64,000 nucleotides of DNA from Bacteroides cutis (GTDB lineage Bacteria; Bacteroidota; Bacteroidia; Bacteroidales; Bacteroidaceae), in contig NZ_OEST01000001.1 of assembly GCF_900241005.1 (NCBI RefSeq), positions 186,001-250,000 of the forward strand. The letters run 5' to 3'. The translations under genes and the position numbers were made by a program. The notes beneath the pieces are model-generated. The model had not been told where the DNA came from. It searched no databases and saw only the letters and a list, made by a program, of their open reading frames with translations. Positions 25,465-33,975 of this stretch are shown one piece after another. Positions within the stretch are counted from its first letter, which is position 1; every line of letters starts with the position of its first letter.

Positions 25465-26970
25465 ATGAAGAAAATAACAACCGTTCTCTTTTTAGCCATT
25501 TTATGCTCTCTTAGTCAAGCATATGCACAAAGCCGTGCCGATGAATTAATGAAACAAGCGCAAGAAAATCTTGCAAAAAAAGAATATATCAAAGCCCGTT
25601 ATCTTTTCTTGCAAGCATACAATGCATTCGCTGCCCAAGAAAAATACAATCAGGCAGTGGAGTGCGGTATAAATGCCAGCGCACTATATCATCGAGAAAA
25701 TTATTACAAAGAGGCCTTTGAATTATTGCGTAATTCCGAGCAATTAATAGGAACAGGTGAACTAAAGTTAAAGAAAGGACTTCCCGAATTGCGTTTCCGT
25801 ATCAACAAAGAACGTCTACAAATGTACATCAAAACCAAAAATCCGGTTCGCGCCAAAGAGCAACTGAACAAATTGGAAGAAACAGCTAAAACGGTACACA
25901 ACGATTCTTTAAGCAATGATCTGCTCTACACTCAAGCCAATTACTACTATACCTTCGGTATGAATACGCAAGGAGATGCCGCGTTTAAGAAACTAATACA
26001 ACAGTACAAGCAACAAAAGAATTATTCAAAAGTAGACGAATGCTATAAAACCCTCATTGATATTGCACGTAAAGCAGGTAATGCCGGACTGGTAGCACGT
26101 ACTTATGACAAATATATCATATGGACTGATTCTGTAAAGGCTCTCACAGCCCAGGATGAACTGAATATGCTGAAAAACAAATATGATGAAAGTTTGGTAA
26201 CCATTCAGGAAAAGGACAATTCTCTTTCTTCCAAACAATATATCATTATTGGACTATGCGTATTAGTAATTATTCTTGCCGTCGCTTTAGTATTAGGCGC
26301 CATTATCTTAATGCGCTTCATTTTGTTGACACGCAAGCAAAAGAAGGCTATCAGTATTGCCAACGAACATAACGAGTTAAAGACCCAATTTATTCAAAAC
26401 ATTTCCACCCAAATGGAGCCAACATTGGATACACTTGATTCGAAACTTCCCGGTGTACAGGCTCTACGCACTTTCTCCAATCATATTCAAGAGTTATCCG
26501 AATTGGAAAATACAATATCCGAACCTTATGAGATGCAGGAAAAGAATATATCGACTTTCTGTGAAAGTGTTATGGATAAAATCAGGAATAAGACGCAGGA
26601 AGATGTAACCCTTGCAGTCAATGCTCCCAAGTTGAATGTAAAAATCAACCCGGAACATTTAGAGCGTATTTTATTACATTTATTGGAAAATGCAGCGGAA
26701 TATACTCCTGCCGGTGGAAAAATCTGGTTGGACTTCAAAAAACGCGGAGCACATACCCATCAATTCATCATTAGCGACACAGGTTCCGGTATTCCCGAAG
26801 AACAACGTGAAAACATATTCAAACCTTTTACCGAAGTAAAAGACTTGACGCAGGGTGACGGTTTAGGTTTGCCCATCTGTTCACTTATTGCAACCAAGAT
26901 GAATGGTAGCCTGATATTGGACAGTAGTTATACCAAGGGTGCACGGTTTATATTGGAACTACACGCATAA
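25465..26970 (+). CDS. TPR-containing membrane sensor, histidine-kinase-like but lacking the phospho-acceptor His
   Basis: This 501-residue protein has a signal peptide (MKKITTVLFLAILCSLSQAYA), periplasmic TPR-like helices to about residue 240 and one transmembrane helix (about 259-288, IIIGLCVLVIILAVALVLGAI). A cytoplasmic kinase-like region follows. The ATPase half is intact: Asn409 in HLLENAAEYTP, Asp438 in DTGSGIPEEQ, and GDGLGLPIC. The dimerisation/H-box helix reads FIQNISTQMEPTL, with Thr315 where SHExRTPL kinases carry histidine. It may act as a pseudo-kinase or signal without canonical autophosphorylation. No response regulator is adjacent. It lies downstream of, and is transcribed in the same direction as, the nucleoside kinase. 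Confidence 0.85.
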   Translation: MKKITTVLFLAILCSLSQAYAQSRADELMKQAQENLAKKEYIKARYLFLQAYNAFAAQEKYNQAVECGINASALYHRENYYKEAFELLRNSEQLIGTGELKLKKGLPELRFRINKERLQMYIKTKNPVRAKEQLNKLEETAKTVHNDSLSNDLLYTQANYYYTFGMNTQGDAAFKKLIQQYKQQKNYSKVDECYKTLIDIARKAGNAGLVARTYDKYIIWTDSVKALTAQDELNMLKNKYDESLVTIQEKDNSLSSKQYIIIGLCVLVIILAVALVLGAIILMRFILLTRKQKKAISIANEHNELKTQFIQNISTQMEPTLDTLDSKLPGVQALRTFSNHIQELSELENTISEPYEMQEKNISTFCESVMDKIRNKTQEDVTLAVNAPKLNVKINPEHLERILLHLLENAAEYTPAGGKIWLDFKKRGAHTHQFIISDTGSGIPEEQRENIFKPFTEVKDLTQGDGLGLPICSLIATKMNGSLILDSSYTKGARFILELHA

Positions 26971-27020
26971 AATATCCGGAAACAAATCATATAGCAACCG
27001 ATAGAGAAACAATATAATAT

Positions 27021-27192
27021 TGTTCCCATAAGAGGAATTCCCGTTTCTACGTATGGAAACGGGAATTCCTCTATATGGGAACTGTAGTTTCCCTTCATAG
27101 AAACGGGCGTTTCCTATCATGGGAACTACAGTTTCTCCTCATGGAAACAGACATTCCCTATAAGGGGAACGAGCATTCCTCTTCACAGATAC
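27021..27192. repeat. Array of 18-bp inverted repeats on a 22-bp period
   Basis: Units start at 27043, 27065, 27087, 27109, 27131 and 27153, exactly 22 bp apart (18-bp unit plus 4-bp linker). A shifted unit lies at 27021 and a degenerate one at 27175. Most read GTTTCC...GGAAAC or ATTCCY...GGGAAC, for example GTTTCTACGTATGGAAAC and ATTCCCTATAAGGGGAAC. The array fills the gap between the convergent TPR-sensor and aminopeptidase genes. Confidence 0.85.
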
Positions 27193-27216
27193 TATCCTAA
27201 AAAAGTCTGTACAGTA

Positions 27217-28590
27217 TTACCTCAATGCTTCCACCTCTTCCGGTGTCAATGGGATTTTCTTTCCTAAACGGCGCGCTCCGGTTTCGGTAATCAGATAATC
27301 TTCTTCATTACGGATACCGCCAAAGTTACGATAACCCTCCACTTTATCATAATTGATGAAATCGGTGAATTTCTTTTCACCTCTCCACAGGTCTATCAAT
27401 TCAGGGATGAAATAGATGCCCGGTTCAACAGTGTGTACAAAACCCGGTTCCAAAGGAATAGCAAGGCGCTGGCTTTTACGACCAAACTGCGTACTCTTAG
27501 GTTGACCATTATAACCTACCCAGATTTCTCCAAGATTTTCCATATCATGCACATCCAGTCCCATCATGTGTCCCAAGCCGTGAGGATAGAACAAAGCGTG
27601 CGCACCCTCACGAACAGCATCTTCCGCATTACCTTTCATCAGGCCCAATTCCTTCAGTCCTTCTACCATGACACGGGCAGATAAATCGTAAACATCCATA
27701 TAAGAAATACCAGGACGAAGCGCTTTTACTGATTCAAGATGCATCGCATTCTGAATTTCGTAAACGGCACGCTGGCGAGGCGTAAAAGTTTTATCGGCAG
27801 GAACAGTGGAAGACATATCACCGGCATAACCAGATTCAACTTCCGCACCGGCATCAATCAGGAACAAATCTCCCGGTTTCACCTTATTGCCATGATAATG
27901 ATTATGCAAAGTCTGACCATTTACTGTAGCAATTGTAGCAAAGGAAAGTTCACAGTTATTAGATTCTGCGACGTAGTTCATTGCCGCCACTACCTCATAT
28001 TCGTACATTCCCGGGCGAAGCACTTTCATTGCTTCAATATGCATATCGGCAGTTACATTACATGCCTTTTCAATCTCGGCAATCTCTTCCATCGACTTAT
28101 AGTTGCGTTGTGCCACCACTGCACGGATAAACGGAACGGAACCTTCCTGGCGTACAGGCGGAACACCCAACCAGTCCATCAGTTTCAGCTTATGTTCGGC
28201 ACGATAAGGAGGGAGATAATGAACCGTATGCCCCTTTTGTACCGCTTTATGCAGATAGCTGACTATTTCGGCGGCAGGCCGGGTTTCATTAATCCCCACG
28301 CGTTCACTTTTTTCTTTCAAAGTGGGTTGTGTACCCATCCAGACTATATGATCGATAGTCAGTTCATCACCGAAAATAATTTCCTTATCCTCGTCGATAT
28401 CAATAATGGCCGACAATCCGGCAAAGGACAAACCAAAATAATATAAGAAAGTAGAATCCTGGCGATAACGGAATGTATTATCTTCATAATGAAGCCCTTG
28501 CTCATCATTACCCAAGAACAGTAAAACTCCCGAGCCAATGTTTTTCTTCAGCAGGGCCCGACGCTGCACATACGTTTCTTTAGCAAACAT
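27217..28590 (-). CDS. pepP: Xaa-Pro aminopeptidase (M24B, aminopeptidase P)
   Basis: This 457-residue cytoplasmic metallopeptidase has an N-terminal creatinase-like domain (residues 1-170, GSGVLLFLGNDEQGLHYEDN) and a C-terminal pita-bread domain. The dinuclear metal site is visible: Asp in FLIDAGAEV, Asp in YAGDMSST, His in FYPHGLGHMMGLDVHD, Glu in HTVEPGIYF and Glu in GGIRNEEDYLIT. It removes N-terminal residues ahead of proline. Length and motif order are normal. On the minus strand a TATCTTTG -7 element is at 28623-28616. Confidence 0.93.
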   Translation of the reverse strand: MFAKETYVQRRALLKKNIGSGVLLFLGNDEQGLHYEDNTFRYRQDSTFLYYFGLSFAGLSAIIDIDEDKEIIFGDELTIDHIVWMGTQPTLKEKSERVGINETRPAAEIVSYLHKAVQKGHTVHYLPPYRAEHKLKLMDWLGVPPVRQEGSVPFIRAVVAQRNYKSMEEIAEIEKACNVTADMHIEAMKVLRPGMYEYEVVAAMNYVAESNNCELSFATIATVNGQTLHNHYHGNKVKPGDLFLIDAGAEVESGYAGDMSSTVPADKTFTPRQRAVYEIQNAMHLESVKALRPGISYMDVYDLSARVMVEGLKELGLMKGNAEDAVREGAHALFYPHGLGHMMGLDVHDMENLGEIWVGYNGQPKSTQFGRKSQRLAIPLEPGFVHTVEPGIYFIPELIDLWRGEKKFTDFINYDKVEGYRNFGGIRNEEDYLITETGARRLGKKIPLTPEEVEALR

Positions 28591-28677
28591 AACGCTTTGT
28601 TTTTTAGTTTACAGGCAAAGATAATAACAAAAATGCAACCATACACCTGCTTTCTTGTTAAATATAATAAGAGAAGA

Positions 28678-28708
28678 TTTCACGTTCCCGAACTATTCAC
28701 TATTTTTG
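28678..28708 (+). promoter_or_regulatory. Promoter of rpoN
   Basis: TTTC (28678-28681, 3/4 match), a 19-base spacer, then TATTTTTG (28701-28708), a perfect TAnnTTTG. The start near 28715 leaves a leader of about 50 bases. Confidence 0.5.
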
Positions 28709-28763
28709 CGGTAGAATTAAAGCAAGAATTTTCTTATATTCATAATTTGTAATCAAACCCAAT

Positions 28764-30254
28764 ATGGCACAAGGTTCCCGACAGATACAAACGCAGGCGC
28801 AACAACAGATACAAACGTTGTCGCCGCAGCAAATTCTGGTAGTAAAGCTACTGGAACTTCCGGCCATCGAGTTGGAAGACCGTGTGCGTGCCGAATTACT
28901 GGAAAACCCTGCATTGGAAGAAGGTAAAGACGATGCTGCCGGTGACGAATACGCTGATACCTCCAATGATGAAGCGGGTTCTGAAGATGGAGGAGATACC
29001 GATTATGATTCTCTGAGTGATTATCTGTCAGAAGATGACATACCCGACTATAAATTACAGGAAAACAACCGTAGTAAGGGAGAGCAAGCCGAAGAAATAC
29101 CTTTCTCCGATGCCACTTCTTTTTACGAAACCCTGAAAGAGCAACTGGGTGAGCGCAATCTTACCGAACATCAGCGCGAACTGACGGAATATCTGATCGG
29201 TTCCCTGGATGACGATGGTTTGTTACGAAAATCTCTGGACAGTATCAGCGACGAGCTGGCTATTTACGCCGGTATTGAAGCTACTCCGCAGGAACTGGAA
29301 GAAGCTTTAAAAATTATTCAGGATTTCGACCCTGCCGGGTTGGGGGCACGCGACTTGCAAGAATGCCTTCTCATCCAGATACGTCGTAAAATAGAGCAAC
29401 AACATTTCACGCCCAATCCACTGCTTTATATAGAAGAAGCCATTATCTCCGAATGCTATGAGGAGTTTACCCGTAAACATTGGGATAAGATACAGCAGAA
29501 ACTTGATCTGGAAGAAGACGCCTTCCAACGGGCCATCAAAGAAATCTGTAAACTAAATCCACGTCCGGGCGCTTCATTGGGTGAAACTATCGGCAAAAAC
29601 ATGCAACAGATTGTGCCGGACTTCATCATAGATACCTATGATGACGGTACTATAAATATCAGCCTGAACAACCGTAACGTACCCGAACTACGTATGAGTC
29701 GGGATTTTACTGAAATGGTTGAGGAGCACACCAAGAACAAGGCCAATCAATCCAAAGAGTCTAAAGAAGCGATGATGTTCCTGAAACAAAAGATGGATGC
29801 AGCCCAAGGTTTTATAGATGCCGTAAAACAACGCCAGAATACTCTGATGACTACCATGCAAGCCATCGTAGATTTGCAACGCCCATTTTTCCTTGACGGA
29901 GACGAGTCTTTGCTCCGTCCGATGATATTGAAAGACGTTGCCGAACGTACCGGGCTTGACATTTCAACTATATCGCGTGTCAGTAACAGTAAATATGTAC
30001 AGACCAACTATGGTATCTATCCTCTGAAATACTTTTTCAGTGACGGGTATACCACGGAAGACGGCGAGGAGATGTCTGTACGCGAAATACGCAGAATTTT
30101 AAAAGAGTGTATCGACAATGAGGACAAGAAAAAGCCTTATACCGATGATGAACTCACCGATATACTGAAAGAGAAAGGATATCCGATTGCCCGCCGGACA
30201 GTGGCAAAATACCGTCAGCAGTTAAATATCCCGGTGGCAAGATTGAGAAAGTAG
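28764..30254 (+). CDS. rpoN: RNA polymerase sigma-54 factor
   Basis: This 496-residue protein has the three RpoN regions. A Gln-rich activator-interacting N-terminus (residues 1-55, QTQAQQQIQTLSPQQILVVKLLELP) is followed by an acidic linker (about 55-115) and a core-binding domain (LTEYLIGSLDDDGLL; DPAGLGARDLQECL). The C-terminal DNA-binding domain has a helix-turn-helix (DVAERTGLDISTISRVSNSKYVQ) and the RpoN box ARRTVAKYR at 476-484. It recognises -24/-12 promoters and requires AAA+ activators, none of which is in this window. Confidence 0.96.
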   Translation: MAQGSRQIQTQAQQQIQTLSPQQILVVKLLELPAIELEDRVRAELLENPALEEGKDDAAGDEYADTSNDEAGSEDGGDTDYDSLSDYLSEDDIPDYKLQENNRSKGEQAEEIPFSDATSFYETLKEQLGERNLTEHQRELTEYLIGSLDDDGLLRKSLDSISDELAIYAGIEATPQELEEALKIIQDFDPAGLGARDLQECLLIQIRRKIEQQHFTPNPLLYIEEAIISECYEEFTRKHWDKIQQKLDLEEDAFQRAIKEICKLNPRPGASLGETIGKNMQQIVPDFIIDTYDDGTINISLNNRNVPELRMSRDFTEMVEEHTKNKANQSKESKEAMMFLKQKMDAAQGFIDAVKQRQNTLMTTMQAIVDLQRPFFLDGDESLLRPMILKDVAERTGLDISTISRVSNSKYVQTNYGIYPLKYFFSDGYTTEDGEEMSVREIRRILKECIDNEDKKKPYTDDELTDILKEKGYPIARRTVAKYRQQLNIPVARLRK

Positions 30255-30306
30255 TGATAGAGGGGTAAAACGATAAGGTGATTAACATAATAAAGGGAAC
30301 AAGGAA

Positions 30307-30975
30307 ATGACAGGAGAGCAACATATTATAGCAGATAAGACTCTGATTCGGACAGCCAAAGTGATTTCGGCTTTATTCACGCCGTTTTCCATACCGTTCC
30401 TGGCTTTTCTTATCTTATTTTTGTTTTCGTACTTGCGTATTATGCCTATACAATACAAACTCATCGTATTGGGAGTAGTATATTGTTTCACCATCCTTAT
30501 GCCTACTTTGACCATTTTTCTTTTTCGTAAGATCAATGGTTTCAGCCCTGATGATCTAATAGAACGGAAACGGAGGTTTGTCCCTTTTATCCTGACTATC
30601 ACTTCATATGTATTCTGCCTGCTTATGATGTATAGGCTGAATATTCCATGGTACATGACAGGTATTATTTTTGCGTCTCTCGTGATGATGATTATTTGTG
30701 TTGTGATGAATTTGAAGTGGAAACTCAGTGAACACATGGCAGGGGCGGGCGCCGTCATCGGCGGATTGGTAGCTTTCAGTGATTTATTCGGATACAACCC
30801 CATTTGGTGGTTGTGTGTGTTTATTCTCATTGCGGGTATATTGGGAACCGCACGTATCATTTTACAGCATCACACACTTGGAGAAGTAACAGGCGGTTTT
30901 GCCGTAGGACTGATATGCTCCCTATTGGTACTTCATCCGTTGAGTAATATCATGTTCCGTATCTTCCTCTTTTGA
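30307..30975 (+). CDS. PAP2-family membrane protein
   Basis: This 222-residue protein has about six transmembrane helices. The C-terminal ARIILQHHTLGEVTGGFAVGL matches the third PAP2 phosphatase motif, and LIERKRRFVPFI is a weak version of the first. PAP2 enzymes dephosphorylate lipid phosphates such as undecaprenyl pyrophosphate or phosphatidic acid at the membrane. Because the motifs are degenerate, catalytic activity is uncertain. It starts 52 bases after rpoN and may be co-transcribed with it. Confidence 0.72.
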   Translation: MTGEQHIIADKTLIRTAKVISALFTPFSIPFLAFLILFLFSYLRIMPIQYKLIVLGVVYCFTILMPTLTIFLFRKINGFSPDDLIERKRRFVPFILTITSYVFCLLMMYRLNIPWYMTGIIFASLVMMIICVVMNLKWKLSEHMAGAGAVIGGLVAFSDLFGYNPIWWLCVFILIAGILGTARIILQHHTLGEVTGGFAVGLICSLLVLHPLSNIMFRIFLF

Positions 30976-31047
30976 GTCAGTTCCGGTACAGCATTAATTT
31001 TAATTTTTTAAATTCAAAATAGTATTAACCCCTTAAAACTAACAATT

Positions 31048-31428
31048 ATGAATTTCCCAAATGACGTAAAGTACACTAAAGAACATGAATGGATCCGCTT
31101 GGAAGGTGATGTAGCTTATGTAGGAATCACCGACTATGCACAAGAACAACTGGGCGATATCGTATTCGTCGACATCCAGACAGAGGGTGAAACATTGGCT
31201 GCCGACGAAGTATTCGGTACCATTGAGGTAGTAAAAACCATTTCTGATCTTTTCTTGCCGGTGAACGGAGAAGTATTGGAACAGAATGAAGCTCTTGCAG
31301 ACCAACCCGAACTGGTGAACAAAGATCCTTACGGTGAAGGCTGGCTTATCAAAATCAAACCAGCTGCCGATGCAGACTTTGACAGTTTGATGGATGCAGA
31401 AGCATACAAAGCTTTGATCAATAATTAA
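31048..31428 (+). CDS. gcvH: Glycine cleavage system H protein
   Basis: This 126-residue lipoyl carrier has the lipoylated lysine Lys63 in FGTIEVVKTISDLFLPVNG, preceded by the typical N-terminus YTKEHEWIRLEGDVAYVGITDYAQEQLGDIV. It shuttles the aminomethyl group between the P, T and L proteins of glycine cleavage. None of those partners is in the window. It is followed 60 bases later by purE, which links one-carbon supply and purine synthesis only loosely. Confidence 0.96.
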   Translation: MNFPNDVKYTKEHEWIRLEGDVAYVGITDYAQEQLGDIVFVDIQTEGETLAADEVFGTIEVVKTISDLFLPVNGEVLEQNEALADQPELVNKDPYGEGWLIKIKPAADADFDSLMDAEAYKALINN

Positions 31429-31488
31429 TTATTAACAATCAGTATTTAGTACCAAGTGCTAAACACTAATCTTTAAACACTAAACAAT

Positions 31489-31998
31489 ATGTCTCCGATC
31501 GTTAGTATCATCATGGGTAGCACTTCAGACCTTCCTGTCATGGAAAAGGCTGCACAACTGCTTAATGACTTACATGTACCGTTCGAAATGAACGCTCTCT
31601 CCGCACACCGCACCCCGGAAGCTGTGGAAGAATTTGCCAAAGGCGCACGCCAACGCGGTATCAAAGTGATTATCGCTGCCGCCGGAATGGCTGCCGCATT
31701 GCCCGGCGTAATCGCCGCCAATACAACGTTACCGGTTATCGGTGTGCCCATAAAAGGTTCCGTACTCGACGGTGTAGATGCACTTTATTCTATCATTCAG
31801 ATGCCTCCGGGCATTCCTGTAGCTACCGTAGCTATCAACGGCGCGATGAATGCCGCCATCCTTGCCATACAAATGTTGGCTTTGAGTAATGCCGAACTGG
31901 CAGAAGCTTTTGCAGCCTACAAGGAAGGCTTGAAAAAGAAAATTGTTAAAGCTAACGAGGATTTGAAAGAAGTAAAGTACGAGTATAAAGTTAATTGA
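31489..31998 (+). CDS. purE: N5-carboxyaminoimidazole ribonucleotide mutase
   Basis: This 169-residue class I PurE contains the substrate loop IIMGSTSDLPVMEKA, the catalytic region ALSAHRTPEAVEEFA, AAGMAAALPGVIAA and the SVLDGVDALYSIIQMPPGIPVATVAI segment. It moves the carboxyl group of N5-CAIR to C4 in purine synthesis; the enzyme is an octamer in the cytoplasm. Its TGA is two bases before the ispG ATG, so the two genes are almost certainly co-translated from one message. Confidence 0.96.
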   Translation: MSPIVSIIMGSTSDLPVMEKAAQLLNDLHVPFEMNALSAHRTPEAVEEFAKGARQRGIKVIIAAAGMAAALPGVIAANTTLPVIGVPIKGSVLDGVDALYSIIQMPPGIPVATVAINGAMNAAILAIQMLALSNAELAEAFAAYKEGLKKKIVKANEDLKEVKYEYKVN

Positions 31999-32000
31999 TA

Positions 32001-33860
32001 ATGGACATATTCAACTATTCCCGACGTGAAACATCGGAAGTAAATATTGGAGCCACCCCTATGGGCGGCTCCAATCCTATCCGCATACAAAGTATGACTA
32101 ATACTTTTACGCAGGATACAGATGCCTGTGTGGCACAGGTCAAACGCATTGTTGATGCGGGAGGAGAATATGTGCGCCTCACCACTCAGGGTATAAAGGA
32201 AGCCGAGAACCTGAAGAATATCAATGCCGCCCTGCGCCAAGACGGTTATATGGCACCATTGGTTGCCGATGTACACTTCAACCCGAAAGTGGCAGATGTG
32301 GCGGCACACTATGCAGAAAAAGTACGTATCAATCCGGGAAACTACGTGGATGCGGCACGTACTTTCAAACATCTGGAGTACTCTGATGAAGAATACGCAC
32401 AAGAATTACAGAAAATTCGTGACCGTTTCATTCCATTCCTGAACATCTGTAAGGAAAACCATACCGCCATCCGTATCGGTGTTAATCACGGTTCGCTGTC
32501 CGATCGTATCATGTCGCGCTATGGCGATACCCCGGAAGGAATGGTAGAATCGTGTATGGAGTTTCTTCGTATCTGTGTTGCGGAAAACTTTACTGATGTC
32601 GTTATCTCCATCAAAGCATCCAATACGGTAGTGATGGTGAAAACCGTACGCTTGCTGGCTGATATTATGGAGAAAGAGGGTATGCATTTTCCACTGCACC
32701 TTGGCGTAACGGAAGCCGGTGACGGTGAAGACGGACGTATCAAATCAGCCTTGGGTATCGGCGCCCTGCTAGCCGACGGACTGGGTGACACCATCCGTGT
32801 TTCTTTGAGTGAGGCGCCGGAGGCTGAAATACCCGTTGCCCGTAAATTGGTCGATTACATCGCTCAACGCCATGATCATCCCTATCTTCCGGGAGCAGTG
32901 GCACCAGAATTCAATTACTTATCACCTACCCGCAGGAAGACGGTGGCTGTACACAATATCGGTAGAGAACATTTACCTGTAGTCATTGCCGCACGGCTAG
33001 ACGGAACAATGGAATTTGATCCGCAATTCATGCCGGACTATGTATATGTGGGACATCAACTAACGGAACAGCCCATTGAAGATATGCAATATATCGTGGA
33101 TGCAAACATTTGGGAAGGTAAAGTCAATACTTGGCCTGCATTCAGCAGTGAGCAACTGCCATTTATCAGTGGCTGCAATGCTTCGTTGAAATTCCTGTTC
33201 ATTACTTATATGGGCTTGAATGACGAAGCTATCGCCTGCCTGAAGTTTCATCCTGAAGTAGTACTGATTTCCCAAAGTAACCATCCCAACCGGCTGGGTG
33301 AACAACGTGCTTTGGTACATCAGTTGATGAACGAGGGATTAAAAAATCCGGTTATCTTCTTCCAGCACTATACCGAAAATGAAGCGGAGAACCTACAAAT
33401 CAAGGCTGCTGCCGATATGGGGGCTCTTATCTTCGACGGGGTTTGCGATGGCATTTTCTTGTTCAATCAAGGAAGTAAAAAAGGTGATAAGATGATAAGT
33501 GATAAAGTTGTGGACGCCACTGCTTTCGGAATTCTGCAAGCCGGACGTATCCGTACCAGCAAGACAGAATATATTTCTTGCCCCGGTTGCGGACGTACAC
33601 TTTACGATTTAGAAAGCACCATTGCACGCATCAAAGCGGCAACAAGCCATTTGAAGGGATTGAAAATCGGTATTATGGGTTGTATCGTCAATGGTCCCGG
33701 CGAGATGGCCGATGCAGACTATGGATATGTAGGTGCCGGACGTGGTAAAATCAGCCTTTATAAGAAAAAAGAATGTATTGAAAAAAATATTCCCGAAGAT
33801 GAAGCTGTAGAAAAACTGATTGAACTGATAAAAGCAAACGGAGACTATACTGAAAAATGA
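32001..33860 (+). CDS. ispG: 4-hydroxy-3-methylbut-2-enyl diphosphate synthase, long (plant/Chlamydia-type) form
   Basis: This 619-residue MEP-pathway enzyme has an N-terminal TIM barrel (NPIRIQSMTNTFTQD; VADVHFNPKVA; RINPGNYVD; IRIGVNHGSLSDRIM). A central insertion of about 250 residues is absent from the E. coli enzyme. The C-terminal [4Fe-4S] domain has Cys527 and Cys530 (CPGCGRTLYDLE), Cys561 in GCIVNGPGE and Glu568. It reduces the cyclic MEcPP to HMBPP for isoprenoid synthesis. ATG 32001 was chosen over a TTG six bases earlier that overlaps purE. Confidence 0.95.
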   Translation: MDIFNYSRRETSEVNIGATPMGGSNPIRIQSMTNTFTQDTDACVAQVKRIVDAGGEYVRLTTQGIKEAENLKNINAALRQDGYMAPLVADVHFNPKVADVAAHYAEKVRINPGNYVDAARTFKHLEYSDEEYAQELQKIRDRFIPFLNICKENHTAIRIGVNHGSLSDRIMSRYGDTPEGMVESCMEFLRICVAENFTDVVISIKASNTVVMVKTVRLLADIMEKEGMHFPLHLGVTEAGDGEDGRIKSALGIGALLADGLGDTIRVSLSEAPEAEIPVARKLVDYIAQRHDHPYLPGAVAPEFNYLSPTRRKTVAVHNIGREHLPVVIAARLDGTMEFDPQFMPDYVYVGHQLTEQPIEDMQYIVDANIWEGKVNTWPAFSSEQLPFISGCNASLKFLFITYMGLNDEAIACLKFHPEVVLISQSNHPNRLGEQRALVHQLMNEGLKNPVIFFQHYTENEAENLQIKAAADMGALIFDGVCDGIFLFNQGSKKGDKMISDKVVDATAFGILQAGRIRTSKTEYISCPGCGRTLYDLESTIARIKAATSHLKGLKIGIMGCIVNGPGEMADADYGYVGAGRGKISLYKKKECIEKNIPEDEAVEKLIELIKANGDYTEK

Positions 33861-33903
33861 GGAATAAAAGAATATTGAGAATTAAAAGGCTGTTATAAGA
33901 TTG

Positions 33904-33965
33904 GGCACGGATTTCGCGGATTAAGAGCTGCACTATAGATCTGTGAAATCCGCGTAACCCGTGCC
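33904..33965. repeat. Large imperfect inverted repeat between convergent ispG and S41 protease
   Basis: GGCACGGATTTCGCGGATT (33904-33922) pairs with AATCCGCGTAACCCGTGCC (33947-33965), 17 of 19 positions, with a 24-base loop. Similar 'cacggatt...cgcggatt' hairpins are, as far as I recall, dispersed in Bacteroides chromosomes. Here it sits between two convergent genes and could act as a bidirectional terminator or mRNA 3'-end stabiliser. Confidence 0.7.
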
Positions 33966-33975
33966 TAAATCCTAT

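Noticed and set aside
27739..28446. A 235-codon plus-strand frame across the aminopeptidase gene
   Set aside because: It is the shadow of pepP, rich in His/Cys/Arg without recognisable domains.
30282..30860. A 192-codon minus-strand frame across the PAP2 gene
   Set aside because: The plus-strand frame encodes a coherent membrane protein with a PAP2 motif; the minus frame has no signal or domain and no promoter.
31995..32000. TTG start for ispG overlapping purE
   Set aside because: An ATG two codons later fits the family N-terminus and gives the normal two-base gap after purE.
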